From NCBI RefSeq assembly GCF_024623785.1, contig NZ_JANKBZ010000027.1, positions 62,001 through 126,000 of the forward strand: DNA of 64,000 nucleotides. The letters run 5' to 3'. The notes under the pieces were generated by a model. The model saw nothing but the letters and a program-made list of their open reading frames with translations. It was not told where the DNA came from and made no database searches. The stretch is from Archangium lipolyticum. Lineage in GTDB: Bacteria; Myxococcota; Myxococcia; Myxococcales; Myxococcaceae. Positions 1 through 7,500 of the stretch are shown piece by piece. Position numbers and translations under genes: made by a program. Positions within the stretch are counted from its first letter, which is position 1, and every line of letters begins with the position of its first letter.

Positions 1-1
1 G

Positions 2-706
2 GGGACGGAGCACGTGCTGGTGCTGGGGGTGGTGCCGAGGCGCCAGGGCACGCTGGACGTGGACGTGGCCTGGGTGGACACGGTGCGCGGGGACGTGGCG
101 AAGCGCGCGGTGACGGGCATGGCGCCGGCGATGCTCGCGCGGGACTTGAGGCCGGTGGTGGCGGCGCTGGTGCCGGCCTTCGCGCGCAAGGGGTGGGGGG
201 GCGTGGTGGTGCCGGGCGCGGCGCGGCTGCGCGTGGACGGACGGATGATGGGCGGGCCGGACGAGGTGGTGGCGTTGACGGCGGGGCCGCACGAGGTGGA
301 CGTGCTGCTGCCCTCGGGCGAGGCAACCCTCATGCGCGAGCAGATACAGGAGGGCGTGCTCTTGCGCCTGGAGCCGAGGCCGGACTTCCTGCCGGACGCC
401 ACGGAGTCCCGAGCCCCGCGCGGCAAGGGGCTGCGAGCCGCCTCGTATGTCACCTTCAGCCTGGGAGCGCTCGCGGTGGCGGGCTCGCTGGTGGCCGGCG
501 GGCTGTCGCGGGGCTCCCTGCGGGGGGTGGAGTCCTGCGAGGGCCGCGAGCGCGACTGCACCTCCTTCACCCGGGCGGGCTCCGCGCATGAGCAGGCCGG
601 GCGCTACGCGCGCACGGGCAACGTGCTGCTCGGCGCGGGCGCGGGCCTGGCGGCGGTGGGCGCCGGCCTCTTCGTCTTCGACCTCCTCTCCACCCCGTCC
701 GAGTAG
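2..706 (+). CDS. CsgG/TolB-like sensor membrane protein with two C-terminal membrane helices (5' partial)
   Basis: The frame is open at the left edge, so the true start lies outside the window. The visible N-terminus (GTEHVLVLGVVPRRQGTLDVD) matches the second half of a CsgG/TolB-N/LpoB-like domain, in which a nucleophile-free alpha/beta unit ends with 'vvG.v...g.l.v....vD...g'. A PEGA-like beta segment follows (about residues 70-120), then two hydrophobic helices flanking a loop with two cysteines (VESCEGRERDC). The protein at 46831-46079 has the same order: lvrGval, vDreg, helix, C-loop-C, helix ending in MGAGALLGAGGAVFF; here the last helix reads LLGAGAGLAAVGAGLFVF. Both genes abut a Cys-rich lipoprotein gene. 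Function is unknown; an envelope role is inferred from the helices and the neighbour. The stop overlaps or nearly touches the next start. Confidence 0.75.
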   Translation, partial: GTEHVLVLGVVPRRQGTLDVDVAWVDTVRGDVAKRAVTGMAPAMLARDLRPVVAALVPAFARKGWGGVVVPGAARLRVDGRMMGGPDEVVALTAGPHEVDVLLPSGEATLMREQIQEGVLLRLEPRPDFLPDATESRAPRGKGLRAASYVTFSLGALAVAGSLVAGGLSRGSLRGVESCEGRERDCTSFTRAGSAHEQAGRYARTGNVLLGAGAGLAAVGAGLFVFDLLSTPSE

Positions 707-711
707 TGTCC

Positions 712-2139
712 ATGCCCTCGACCGATCGCCTCGTCCGTCTCTCCCTGCTCGCGCTCGGCGCGTGCGTCGCACTGGCCATCGCCTGCTACGAGGTCCCCGA
801 GGTCCGCGGCTACTACTCCTGCCTGGAGGACGCGGAGTGTGGGGATGGGGGCTTCGTCTGCGACGACGGGGTGTGTTGCCGCGAGCGGGAGGACCCGCTG
901 TGCATTGGCCGGGTGCTGGACGGGGGCACCTGCCTGGATGGCGGCACGCCGACGACGTTCTTCGAGGATCTGGACGAGGACGGCTTCGGCAACCTCACCC
1001 GGCCGCTCTACCGCTGCTCGCCGCCCCTGTCGGTGCCGACGGTCACCAACAGTGACGACTGCAACGACAACCCGGTTGCCGGAGGCCGGCTCTTCTTCCC
1101 GGACGCCCCCGAGCAGTGCGACGGCCTGGACAACAGCTGTGACGGCGTCATCGACGAGGGGCTCGATGGTGGCCTCTACTACCGCGACCAGGACAACGAC
1201 GGCTTCGGCGACCCCAAGCAGCAGGGAACGTTCTGCCAGAAGCCGGTGGGCTGGGCGGACAACGCGCAGGACTGCCTCGCGAACAACGGCGCCGTCCATC
1301 CCGGGGCCCTCGAGGTGTGCAACGGCCTGGACGACGACTGCAACCTGCAGACGGACGACATCCCCGAGCTGAACCAGCCGTGCGCCGTTCCCGGCCGCCT
1401 CGGAGTGTGCGCCGAGGGGCGCCGGGCGTGTGTCAGCGGGAAGGACACCTGCCGCCAGCTCGTCAACCCCGCGCCGTCGGACACGTGCAATGCGAAGGAC
1501 GACGACTGCGACGGCACCACGGACGAAAGGCCCGACTGTGGCGGGCCCACCAGATTCTTCGCGGACCCCTCGGTGGTGGTCGGCGCCCGGCACCTGAACT
1601 CGGCCCTCAATGGCGTGGTGGGCGGGTGCCTGAAGGACAACACCGCCTACGCGAACGCCTCCCCGGCGGACACCGTGTCGGGCGATGTGTGGTCCGGGTC
1701 GGACCAGTACAGCCATGTCTTCTGGGCGGAGCGGGACGGGGGGACGTGGGACCTGTCGCGTCCCCAGACCACGCTCAAGCTGTGGGTCACCTTCACCAGC
1801 TCCGGGGGCACCTTCAGCAACCCGGATGGCGGGCTGAACCGTTGGGCCTCCCACAACCAGCCGGTCGTGCTCCTGTGTGGGCCGGGGGGCTTCCTCCGGC
1901 TGGTGCGCCCCGGCTCCCTGCTGACCTCCGCTGGGACGGTCAACATCACCGAGGGCATCCCCCTGCCTCCTCCGGACGGGGGCGCCTGGGTCATCGGCGC
2001 CAACAGCACCTCGGACGTCCAGGGGGTGCTCCGCCAGGTGAAGCGGGTGGAGGTGCTGGTCCAGCCGGCGGCCACCTCCACCACGGGGACGCCCGTCGGC
2101 TTCAGGGCCGACTTCCATCCGGACTTCGGCTTGCCCTAG
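712..2139 (+). CDS. Lipoprotein with MopE-type metal-binding motif repeats
   Basis: 475 residues starting at ATG 712; GTG 706 in the same frame is possible but would overlap the upstream stop. The N-terminus MPSTDRLVRLSLLALGACVALAIAC is a lipoprotein signal with cysteine 25 as the lipidation site. A Cys-rich stretch follows (SCLEDAECGDGGFVCDDGVCC), then several repeats of the pfam11617-like 'putative metal-binding' motif found in MopE and myxobacterial surface proteins: DLDEDGFGN, CDGLDNSCDGVIDEG, DQDNDGFGDP, CNGLDDDCN, CNAKDDDCDGTTDE. These acidic loops probably bind calcium or another divalent metal. The C-terminal 180 residues have no motif I recognise. It sits 5 bases after the membrane-protein gene and probably shares its transcript. 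The N-terminal Cys pattern resembles that of the lipoprotein at 46082-45003. Confidence 0.8.
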   Translation: MPSTDRLVRLSLLALGACVALAIACYEVPEVRGYYSCLEDAECGDGGFVCDDGVCCREREDPLCIGRVLDGGTCLDGGTPTTFFEDLDEDGFGNLTRPLYRCSPPLSVPTVTNSDDCNDNPVAGGRLFFPDAPEQCDGLDNSCDGVIDEGLDGGLYYRDQDNDGFGDPKQQGTFCQKPVGWADNAQDCLANNGAVHPGALEVCNGLDDDCNLQTDDIPELNQPCAVPGRLGVCAEGRRACVSGKDTCRQLVNPAPSDTCNAKDDDCDGTTDERPDCGGPTRFFADPSVVVGARHLNSALNGVVGGCLKDNTAYANASPADTVSGDVWSGSDQYSHVFWAERDGGTWDLSRPQTTLKLWVTFTSSGGTFSNPDGGLNRWASHNQPVVLLCGPGGFLRLVRPGSLLTSAGTVNITEGIPLPPPDGGAWVIGANSTSDVQGVLRQVKRVEVLVQPAATSTTGTPVGFRADFHPDFGLP

Positions 2140-2283
2140 GCATTCCCCTCCCTTCTAGATCGGAGCACTCCGGGAGCGAGGCGGTTGCGTCCCGCTCGTT
2201 TTCAATGCTAAGCGGCGCCCGCGCGTAGGAAGGGTGGGGTGGGGCGGCGAGGAAACCCGTGGTTTTCCCGGGGGTTGTCAGGC

Positions 2284-2547
2284 ATGGCGGAGAAGGAGCC
2301 CGGGAAGGACACGGAAGGAAGCGAGCTGGGCGAGACGGCCCGGCAGATGAGGGCGGCGGAGCCGTACATCGCCGCGGTGTGGAAGCTGACGGGTGGGGCG
2401 GTGGTGGGGGTGCTGGGTGGGTACTTCCTGGACAAGTGGCTGGGGACGTCTCCCTGGTTCTTGCTGGGGTTGAGCCTGGTGGGGATCTCCGTGGGGTTCT
2501 ACGGGTTCCTCCACGAGATGGCTCGGTTGGGGAAGCGGAAGCGGTGA
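2284..2547 (+). CDS. AtpZ/AtpI-family small membrane protein of the ATP synthase operon
   Basis: 87 residues with two predicted membrane helices: KLTGGAVVGVLGGYFLDKWLG and SPWFLLGLSLVGISVGFYGFLHEM. The G-G-x-x-D-K-x-L-G-T-x-P-x-x pattern is typical of AtpZ/AtpI-like proteins encoded at the head of F-type ATP synthase operons, where they help assemble the c-ring or import Mg2+. ATG 2284 is preferred over the upstream in-frame start because MAEKEPGKD is the normal polar N-terminus of the family. The stop codon TGA overlaps the GTG start of the next gene (GTGA), which suggests translational coupling. Confidence 0.85.
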   Translation: MAEKEPGKDTEGSELGETARQMRAAEPYIAAVWKLTGGAVVGVLGGYFLDKWLGTSPWFLLGLSLVGISVGFYGFLHEMARLGKRKR

Positions 2548-2942
2548 GGCACCAGGGCGCGGAGACGTTCCGGACGCATGCCGGACTGGCGGCGGGGGTG
2601 ATGGGGGTGGGGTTGGCGCTCGCGGCCTTCCTTCCGAGGGAGGCGGAGGCGCGGCAGTCGGCGGTCATCGGGGTGGCGCTGGCGGCGGTGACGGGGGTGG
2701 TGAGCCTGGTGCTCAAGCGGCGGGCGGTGCGCAGGGATTTGAATGCCGCGCTGAAGGTGGTGGGGGTGGTGTTCGGGATGCGGGCAGTGGGCGTGGTGGT
2801 GGGGCTGCTGTGGGTGGTGCAGAGGGGATTGGGGGCGGTGGCGTTCGTGGCGGGGTTCTTCGGCACCTACTTCGTGCTGCAGTGGATTGAAGTGAGCTAC
2901 GTGATGGCCGCGTCCCGGGACGCGGCGGGCGGAGACGAGTGA
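2544..2942 (+). CDS. atpI: ATP synthase protein I
   Basis: 132 residues read from GTG 2544, overlapping the preceding gene by four bases. Four hydrophobic helices alternate with basic loops: [36 protein letters not shown] followed by [27 protein letters not shown], and [17 protein letters not shown]. This is the architecture of AtpI, an accessory subunit that assists c-ring assembly and is encoded directly before atpB. The assignment rests on this topology and on gene order, because AtpI sequences are poorly conserved. The stop codon overlaps the ATG of atpB (TGATG). Confidence 0.8.
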   Translation: MRHQGAETFRTHAGLAAGVMGVGLALAAFLPREAEARQSAVIGVALAAVTGVVSLVLKRRAVRRDLNAALKVVGVVFGMRAVGVVVGLLWVVQRGLGAVAFVAGFFGTYFVLQWIEVSYVMAASRDAAGGDE

Positions 2943-4003
2943 TGCGCAAGGCAATGGTTCTTCTCGTCGGGTTGATGGCCGGTGTGGCGTTCGCCTCGCC
3001 GGGCGCTCAGGACGAGCACGGTGGGACGGGCCAGGAGAAGGAGGGGGAGGACGTGGCGGGCTACATCCTCCACCACGTCTCGGACTCGCCGGAGTACGAG
3101 ATCGAGATTCCCCTCAGCCACGACCACAAGGCCATCCACCTGCCGCAGATCCTCATCCCCTTCCGGGACGGGGCGTGCACGCCGCAGCAGACGGACCACG
3201 GGACGGTGATTCCGGGTCTGGGGGCGGGCTGCCTGGACCTGTCCATCACCAAGCACACGGTGATGATGTGGCTGGCGGCGGTGCTGCTCATCGGCTCGCT
3301 GCTGCTCTTCAGCAACCGGGACAAGACGAAGCTGGTGCCGCGGGGCACCGGGGCCAACCTCTTCGAGATGCTCGTGCTGTTCGTGCGTGACGAGCTGGCC
3401 ATCAAGAACATCGGCAAGGAGGAGGGCCCGCGCTACACGCCCTACCTGCTGACGGCGTTCTTCTTCATCCTCTTCATGAACCTGCTGGGTCTGTTTCCCT
3501 GGATGGCGACGGCCACGGGTAACATCGCGGTGACCTGCGGCCTGGCGCTGTGCACCTTCGTGCTGACGCAGGTGGCGGGCATCCGCGCCGCGGGCCTCGG
3601 TGGCTACCTGGCGCACCTGACGGGCGGCGTGGCCCCCTGGCTGTGGCCCATCATGGTGCCGGTGGAGATCCTGGGCCTGTTCACCAAGCCCTTCGCGCTC
3701 ACCATCCGTCTCTTCGCCAACATGCTGGCGGGCCACATCGTCATCTTCTTCCTGCTCGGCCTCATCTTCATGCTCGGCCACCCGGCGGTGGCGCTGGTGA
3801 GCGTGCCCTTCGCGCTGGGCATCTACCTGCTGGAGCTGTTCGTGGCCTTCGTGCAGGCGTACGTCTTCACGATGCTCTCGGCGCTCTTCATCGGCATGGG
3901 CGTGGCCATGGGCCACCACGGCCACGGCGAGCACGAGCACGCGGACCACAAGGAGACGGGCCACAGCCACGACCATGGCAAGGCCCACATGCTGGGCTCC
4001 TGA
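2942..4003 (+). CDS. atpB: F0F1 ATP synthase subunit a
   Basis: 353 residues from ATG 2942 (GTG 2939 is an alternative). Subunit a forms the two proton half-channels against the c-ring in the inner membrane. The diagnostic motif [13 protein letters not shown] contains the essential arginine, and the last helices ([19 protein letters not shown]) are typical. The N-terminus has a signal-like helix ([19 protein letters not shown]) and then an unusually long hydrophilic, His/Asp-rich stretch before the first core helix ([19 protein letters not shown]), which makes the protein longer than the usual 230-290 residues. The C-terminus is a His-rich tail ([19 protein letters not shown]), unusual for subunit a and possibly metal-binding. 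The gene follows atpI with a one-base overlap. Confidence 0.96.
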   Translation: MRKAMVLLVGLMAGVAFASPGAQDEHGGTGQEKEGEDVAGYILHHVSDSPEYEIEIPLSHDHKAIHLPQILIPFRDGACTPQQTDHGTVIPGLGAGCLDLSITKHTVMMWLAAVLLIGSLLLFSNRDKTKLVPRGTGANLFEMLVLFVRDELAIKNIGKEEGPRYTPYLLTAFFFILFMNLLGLFPWMATATGNIAVTCGLALCTFVLTQVAGIRAAGLGGYLAHLTGGVAPWLWPIMVPVEILGLFTKPFALTIRLFANMLAGHIVIFFLLGLIFMLGHPAVALVSVPFALGIYLLELFVAFVQAYVFTMLSALFIGMGVAMGHHGHGEHEHADHKETGHSHDHGKAHMLGS

Positions 4004-4146
4004 GGTCTACATCGAGTTAGCGGGGCCTCGAGGTATGGGGCCCCGGTGAGTACCCGGCGATTCGAAAGGTCGCCGGAGGTCGTCCCAAAGGGCAGCAACG
4101 ACCCCCCCACAAGTGGGTCCCCTCCGAAGAAAGAAGAAGCACTCCC
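4004..4146 (+). promoter_or_regulatory. Structured leader between atpB and atpE
   Basis: This 143-base gap holds a GC-rich inverted repeat, CCGGCGA at 4054-4060 and TCGCCGG at 4070-4076 with a nine-base loop. An A/G-rich stretch (GAAGAAAGAAGAAG) then ends just before atpE and can serve as an extended ribosome-binding region. Subunit c is needed in many copies per enzyme, so a long leader that boosts translation or adjusts mRNA stability is plausible. The repeat is visible; its role is inference. Confidence 0.4.
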
Positions 4147-4377
4147 ATGACCAACGTCGCTCTCGCCTTCCTCGCCGCCGGCATCGGTGCCGGCCTCGCC
4201 ATCATCGGCGCCGCCCTGGGCATCGGCCGTCTGGCCGCCGCCGCCATGGACGCCACGGGCCGTCAGCCGGCCGCCGGCGGTGACATCCGCACCACCATGA
4301 TCATCGCCGCGGCGCTCATCGAAGGCGCCACGCTGTTCGCGCTGGTCGTCTGCATCCTGCTCGCCATCAAGACCTGA
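4147..4377 (+). CDS. atpE: F0F1 ATP synthase subunit c
   Basis: 76 residues forming the two-helix hairpin of the proteolipid ring. Helix 1 carries the glycine-rich packing motif (AGIGAGLAIIGAALGIG). The polar loop is ATGRQPAAGGD, containing the RQP that contacts F1. Helix 2 (TMIIAAALIEGATLFALVVCILLA) carries the ion-binding carboxylate Glu59. The Glu is followed by Gly-Ala rather than by the Ser/Thr-Tyr signature of sodium-binding rings, which favours proton coupling; this is an inference from sequence only. The gene lies between atpB and atpF, separated from each by about 140 bases. Confidence 0.96.
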   Translation: MTNVALAFLAAGIGAGLAIIGAALGIGRLAAAAMDATGRQPAAGGDIRTTMIIAAALIEGATLFALVVCILLAIKT

Positions 4378-4519
4378 TTCAGGTTCTGGTCGAGTAGGAC
4401 TCCGGGTCCGGCGCTCGCTCGCTCAGGCGGGGGGCGCCGGTCCTCGTAGCACCCAGGTTGTCGAGTCGTTTCCGTCGTACCCGCAGTACTCCTGACGCCG
4501 TACCCCCGCGAAGGCCGCC
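4378..4519 (+). promoter_or_regulatory. Spacer with inverted repeat between atpE and atpF
   Basis: The 142-base gap contains CCGGCGC at 4408-4414 and its complement GCGCCGG at 4434-4440. There is no T-run, so this is not a clear intrinsic terminator. It may act as an RNA-processing or attenuation element that separates the high-demand atpE message from atpF. Only the repeat itself is seen. Confidence 0.3.
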
Positions 4520-5056
4520 ATGCTCCTGCCCAACGTTCTCGCCGCCAGCAGCTTCGTCGAGGTCCGCCCGGGCCTCATCTTCTGGACCCTCGTCACCTTC
4601 ATCATCGTCGCGATCATCCTGCGCTGGAAGGCCTGGGGTCCCATCCTGTCGCTGGTGGAGGAGCGCGAGAAGCAGATCGCCAGCTCCATCGAGGCGGCCA
4701 AGCGGGAGCGCGCCGAGGCCGAGAAGCTGCTGGCCGAGCAGAAGACGGCCATCGCCGAGGCCCGCCGTGACGCGCAGGAGATGCTCCGCCGCAACCAGCA
4801 GGAGGTGGAGAAGTTCCGCGAGGAGCTGATGGCCAAGAGCCGCAAGGAGGCCGAGGAGTTCAAGGCCTCGGCGCAGCGTGAGATCCAGGAGCAGAAGTCC
4901 AAGGCGATCGCCGAGGTGAAGGCGATGGCGGTGGACCTGGCGATGGAGGTGGCGAGCAAGCTGATCAACGAGCGCCTGGACGACAGCAAGCACCGCGCGC
5001 TGGCCGAGCAGTTCGTGCAGGGCCTGCCCAAGGGCTCGCCGACGACCCGGGCGTAA
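4520..5056 (+). CDS. atpF: F0F1 ATP synthase subunit b
   Basis: 178 residues. A single N-terminal membrane helix (GLIFWTLVTFIIVAIILRW) is followed by the conserved KAWGPIL segment and a long, highly charged amphipathic helix (EEREKQIASSIEAAKRERAEAEKLLAEQKTAIAEARRDAQ) that forms the peripheral stalk dimer. The length is normal for a bacterial subunit b. In the common operon order atpH, A, G, D and C would follow, but here the next gene is ychF, so the F1 genes must be elsewhere in the genome. The protein ends with a short low-complexity tail (LPKGSPTTRA). Confidence 0.94.
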   Translation: MLLPNVLAASSFVEVRPGLIFWTLVTFIIVAIILRWKAWGPILSLVEEREKQIASSIEAAKRERAEAEKLLAEQKTAIAEARRDAQEMLRRNQQEVEKFREELMAKSRKEAEEFKASAQREIQEQKSKAIAEVKAMAVDLAMEVASKLINERLDDSKHRALAEQFVQGLPKGSPTTRA

Positions 5057-5101
5057 TCACCCGGATTTCCGGGTCCGCGCAACGCTGTTCAGGAATCCAA
5101 T

Positions 5102-6211
5102 ATGGCGCTTTCCATCGGCATCGTCGGTCTGCCCAACGTGGGCAAGTCCACCCTGTTCAACGCACTCTCGGCGGCGGGGGCCCAGGCGGCCAACTACCCG
5201 TTCTGCACCATCGAACCGAACGTGGGCGTGGTGCCGGTGCCGGACGATCGTCTGGACAAGCTGACGGCGCTGGTGAAGCCGCTCAAGAAGATCCCCACGT
5301 CGCTGGAGTTCGTGGACATCGCGGGTCTGGTGCGAGGCGCGTCGAAGGGCGAGGGACTGGGCAACCAGTTCCTGGGCAACATCCGGCAGGTGGACGCGGT
5401 GCTGCACGTGCTGCGCTGCTTCGTGGACGACAACGTCACCCACGTGGAGGGTGGCGTGGACCCGGTGCGGGACCGGGACGTGGTGGACACGGAGCTGTGC
5501 CTGAAGGACCTGGAGACGGTGGAGAAGCGCCGCGAGCGCACCCAGAAGAACGCCAAGATGGGCGGCAAGGCGGGCGACGAGGCGAAGGCGGAGCTGGCGG
5601 TGCTGGACAAGGTGAAGGCGGGGTTGGACTCGGCCATCACGGTGCGCGCGCAGAAGCTGACGGCCGAGGAGCGGGCGGTCCTGAAGGATCTGTTCCTGCT
5701 GACGGACAAGCCGGTGCTGTACGTGGCGAACATCAGCGAGAAGCAGATCGGCAAGGAAGACTCGGACCCGATGGTGCAGCGGGTGCGGGAGATGGCGGCG
5801 AAGGAGGGGGCGGGGGTGGTGGCGCTGGCGGCGGCGATGGAGGCGGAGATCCAGCAGTTGCCGGAGGAGGAGCGTCCGGGGTTCCTGGAGAGCGCGGGGC
5901 TGAGCGAGCCAGGGCTGCACAAGGTGGTGCGTGAGGGGTACAAGCTGCTGGGCCTGCAGACGTACTTCACGGTGGGCGAGCAGGAGTGCCGTGCGTGGAC
6001 GATCCACAAGGGTGACAAGGCGCCGCAGGCGGCGGGAGTCATCCACTCGGACTTCGAGCGAGGCTTCATCAAGGCCGAGGTGATGAGGTGGGAAGACCTC
6101 ATCAAGTACGGCAGCGAGTCGGCGGTGAAGGAGAAGGGGCTGCTGAGAGTGGAAGGCAAGGAGTACGTTGTGCAGGACGGCGACTGCATGCACTTCCGCT
6201 TCAACGTGTAG
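5102..6211 (+). CDS. ychF: Ribosome-binding ATPase YchF (Obg family)
   Basis: 369 residues, essentially identical in plan to E. coli YchF (363). It has the P-loop GLPNVGKSTLFNAL, switch region FCTIEPNVGVVPVPD, the G3 motif VDIAGLVRGASKGEGLGNQFL, and the adenine-specific NISE motif in place of the NKxD of GTPases. A central coiled-coil insertion and a C-terminal TGS domain (LLGLQTYFTVGEQECRAWTI, HSDFERGFIKAEV, VEGKEYVVQDGDCMHFRFNV) complete it. It binds ribosomes, hydrolyses ATP and takes part in stress-related control of translation. The gene follows atpF after 45 bases and may be co-transcribed. Two REP-like palindromes follow its stop codon. Confidence 0.97.
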   Translation: MALSIGIVGLPNVGKSTLFNALSAAGAQAANYPFCTIEPNVGVVPVPDDRLDKLTALVKPLKKIPTSLEFVDIAGLVRGASKGEGLGNQFLGNIRQVDAVLHVLRCFVDDNVTHVEGGVDPVRDRDVVDTELCLKDLETVEKRRERTQKNAKMGGKAGDEAKAELAVLDKVKAGLDSAITVRAQKLTAEERAVLKDLFLLTDKPVLYVANISEKQIGKEDSDPMVQRVREMAAKEGAGVVALAAAMEAEIQQLPEEERPGFLESAGLSEPGLHKVVREGYKLLGLQTYFTVGEQECRAWTIHKGDKAPQAAGVIHSDFERGFIKAEVMRWEDLIKYGSESAVKEKGLLRVEGKEYVVQDGDCMHFRFNV

Positions 6212-6223
6212 AGAAGCAACAAC

Positions 6224-6257
6224 CCCTCTCCCTTCGGGAGAGGGACGGGGTGAGGGT
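6224..6257 (+). repeat. REP-like palindromic element, copy 1
   Basis: The unit consists of an inverted repeat (CCCTCTCCC, three bases, GGGAGAGGG) followed by GGGGTGAGGGT. This copy starts 12 bases after the ychF stop and has loop TTC and spacer AC instead of the consensus TCT and CT. Six copies occur in the window. Directly after a gene, such a hairpin could stabilise the mRNA 3' end or assist termination. Confidence 0.85.
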
Positions 6258-6281
6258 ATCGAGGACCACGGGTTCCGATCA

Positions 6282-6316
6282 CCCTCTCCCTCTGGGAGAG
6301 GGCTGGGGTGAGGGTC
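6282..6316 (+). repeat. REP-like palindromic element, copy 2
   Basis: Consensus copy: CCCTCTCCC, TCT, GGGAGAGGG, CT, GGGGTGAGGGTC. It lies 24 bases after copy 1 in the same orientation, so the ychF 3' end has a tandem pair. It is identical over about 35 bases to copy 6, and copy 3 is its reverse complement. Confidence 0.87.
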
Positions 6317-6376
6317 TACGGATCCCCCCGGGTTCCCCAGGAAGAACCCCCGAATCCAGGAATCCCCACAGGGACC

Positions 6377-6655
6377 TCAAGCAGGCCCGCGCAGAGCCGT
6401 GTAGACCCACAGGGCGACGGCGAGCACGGCGACGCCTGTGGAGAGGATGGCGGCCTTGCGAGAGCGACCCGCCTCGTCCGGATACTTCCGAGCGCGGAGC
6501 CACATGCCGCCGACGCGCACGACGACGAAGAACGCGAGCAGGAGCACGCCGATCCACTGCCAGCCGGCGGGCCGGGTGAGGGCGACGGCCCAGGCGGCGA
6601 TGAAGGCAACGTTGCCGAGCAGGAGCAACAACTGGAGACGGACGAAGGGGCTCAT
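6377..6655 (-). CDS. Small integral membrane protein of unknown function
   Basis: 92 residues if it starts at ATG 6655 (MSPFVRLQLLLLLGNVAFI). An in-frame ATG at 6754 would add 33 residues (MSIARFPTRAGVTSRTV...). Three hydrophobic helices are visible: LQLLLLLGNVAFIAAWAVAL, WIGVLLLAFFVVVRVGGMW and AAILSTGVAVLAVALWVYTAL, with an Arg/Lys-rich loop (RARKYPDEAGRSRK) between the second and third. I do not recognise the family. It faces ychF convergently, with the two REP elements between the stop codons. Confidence 0.65.
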   Translation of the reverse strand: MSPFVRLQLLLLLGNVAFIAAWAVALTRPAGWQWIGVLLLAFFVVVRVGGMWLRARKYPDEAGRSRKAAILSTGVAVLAVALWVYTALRGPA

Positions 6656-6822
6656 GGGGTTTCGGTAAGGCACGAAGAGGGCGGAGTCCAGCGCCTCGTC
6701 GGTCACCGTGCGTGAAGTGACACCGGCGCGCGTTGGAAACCGAGCGATGGACATCGGTGGGAACCCGAGCAGCGGGTATCGTGGGAACGAGGGACCCACC
6801 ACAGAACCTCAGGTACTTCTGG

Positions 6823-7500
6823 ATGAACACCAGAACAGTTACTCAGAAGCTCGTGGCAGTGAGTCTCAGCCTTCTTCTTGCTTCCTGTAGCGCTGCCCGG
6901 CCGGTGGCTGCGGGCCCGTTCGGGCCGCAGGATCTGAGCAGGTACGTGCTCGTGCTCGAGGAGTCTCATGATGGGCAGGTCACGCACTCATGGATGCCGC
7001 TCAAGGATTTCGATCTGGCAAACCATCAATACCAGATGAGCAGGATGGGAGCCGATCCGCGCATCGTGCGTGTCTCGAGACCCGCAGAGGAGTATTGCCG
7101 AGGCCGGCGTAAACAATGTGAGGAAGACTGCTTCGCCAGCAGCAGACCCATCCAAGTCGGTCACCTGATCTATCCAAGGCATCGAGGCCCCTGGCGCATC
7201 AACAAGAGCTGGTGGTGTCCGGAGGCCTGCGGAATCCTCGAAGACATGTGTAGGAGGGGAATGGGCGATTGGGCAGAGGAGTCTGTTGCGGAATTCACGG
7301 AGATAGGGCCCGCCGTCGATTGGGTCAGGAATCATCGTGAAGAGATTCTCGTGGGCAGCATCGTCGTCATCGCTGGAGTCGCTTTCGTGGCCGTGATGGC
7401 CTCGGGCGGTGGTGCCCTTTTCCTGGTGCCTCTCCTGGTCCTGGCGGAAAACACTTCTGGGAAGTTCCCTGCATCCCGGATTGCGGAGGCCACGCGGTGA
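6823..7500 (+). CDS. SitA-like lipoprotein (putative polymorphic-toxin family)
   Basis: 225 residues from ATG 6823. The N-terminus MNTRTVTQKLVAVSLSLLLASCSAARPVAAG is a lipoprotein signal with the lipobox LASC. The body has the pattern of a large myxobacterial lipoprotein family: GPFGPQDLSRYVLVLEESHDGQVTHSWMPLKDFDL, a Cys-rich middle (CRGRRKQCEEDC, CPEACGILEDMC), then VDWVRNHREEILVGSIVVIAGVAFVAVMASGGGALFLVPLLVLAEN. From memory, family members resemble SitA proteins, lipoprotein toxins passed between cells by TraA/B outer-membrane exchange. Here only about 15 residues follow the hydrophobic segment, so no separate toxin domain is seen. It overlaps the next gene by four bases (GTGA), an arrangement typical of toxin/immunity pairs. 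The assignment is an inference. Confidence 0.6.
   Translation: MNTRTVTQKLVAVSLSLLLASCSAARPVAAGPFGPQDLSRYVLVLEESHDGQVTHSWMPLKDFDLANHQYQMSRMGADPRIVRVSRPAEEYCRGRRKQCEEDCFASSRPIQVGHLIYPRHRGPWRINKSWWCPEACGILEDMCRRGMGDWAEESVAEFTEIGPAVDWVRNHREEILVGSIVVIAGVAFVAVMASGGGALFLVPLLVLAENTSGKFPASRIAEATR

Noticed and set aside
604-2118. A 504-codon minus-strand frame opposite the metal-binding lipoprotein
   Set aside because: The codon bias and the protein motifs (signal, acidic loops) belong to the plus strand; the reverse product is Arg/Val/Gly-rich and featureless.
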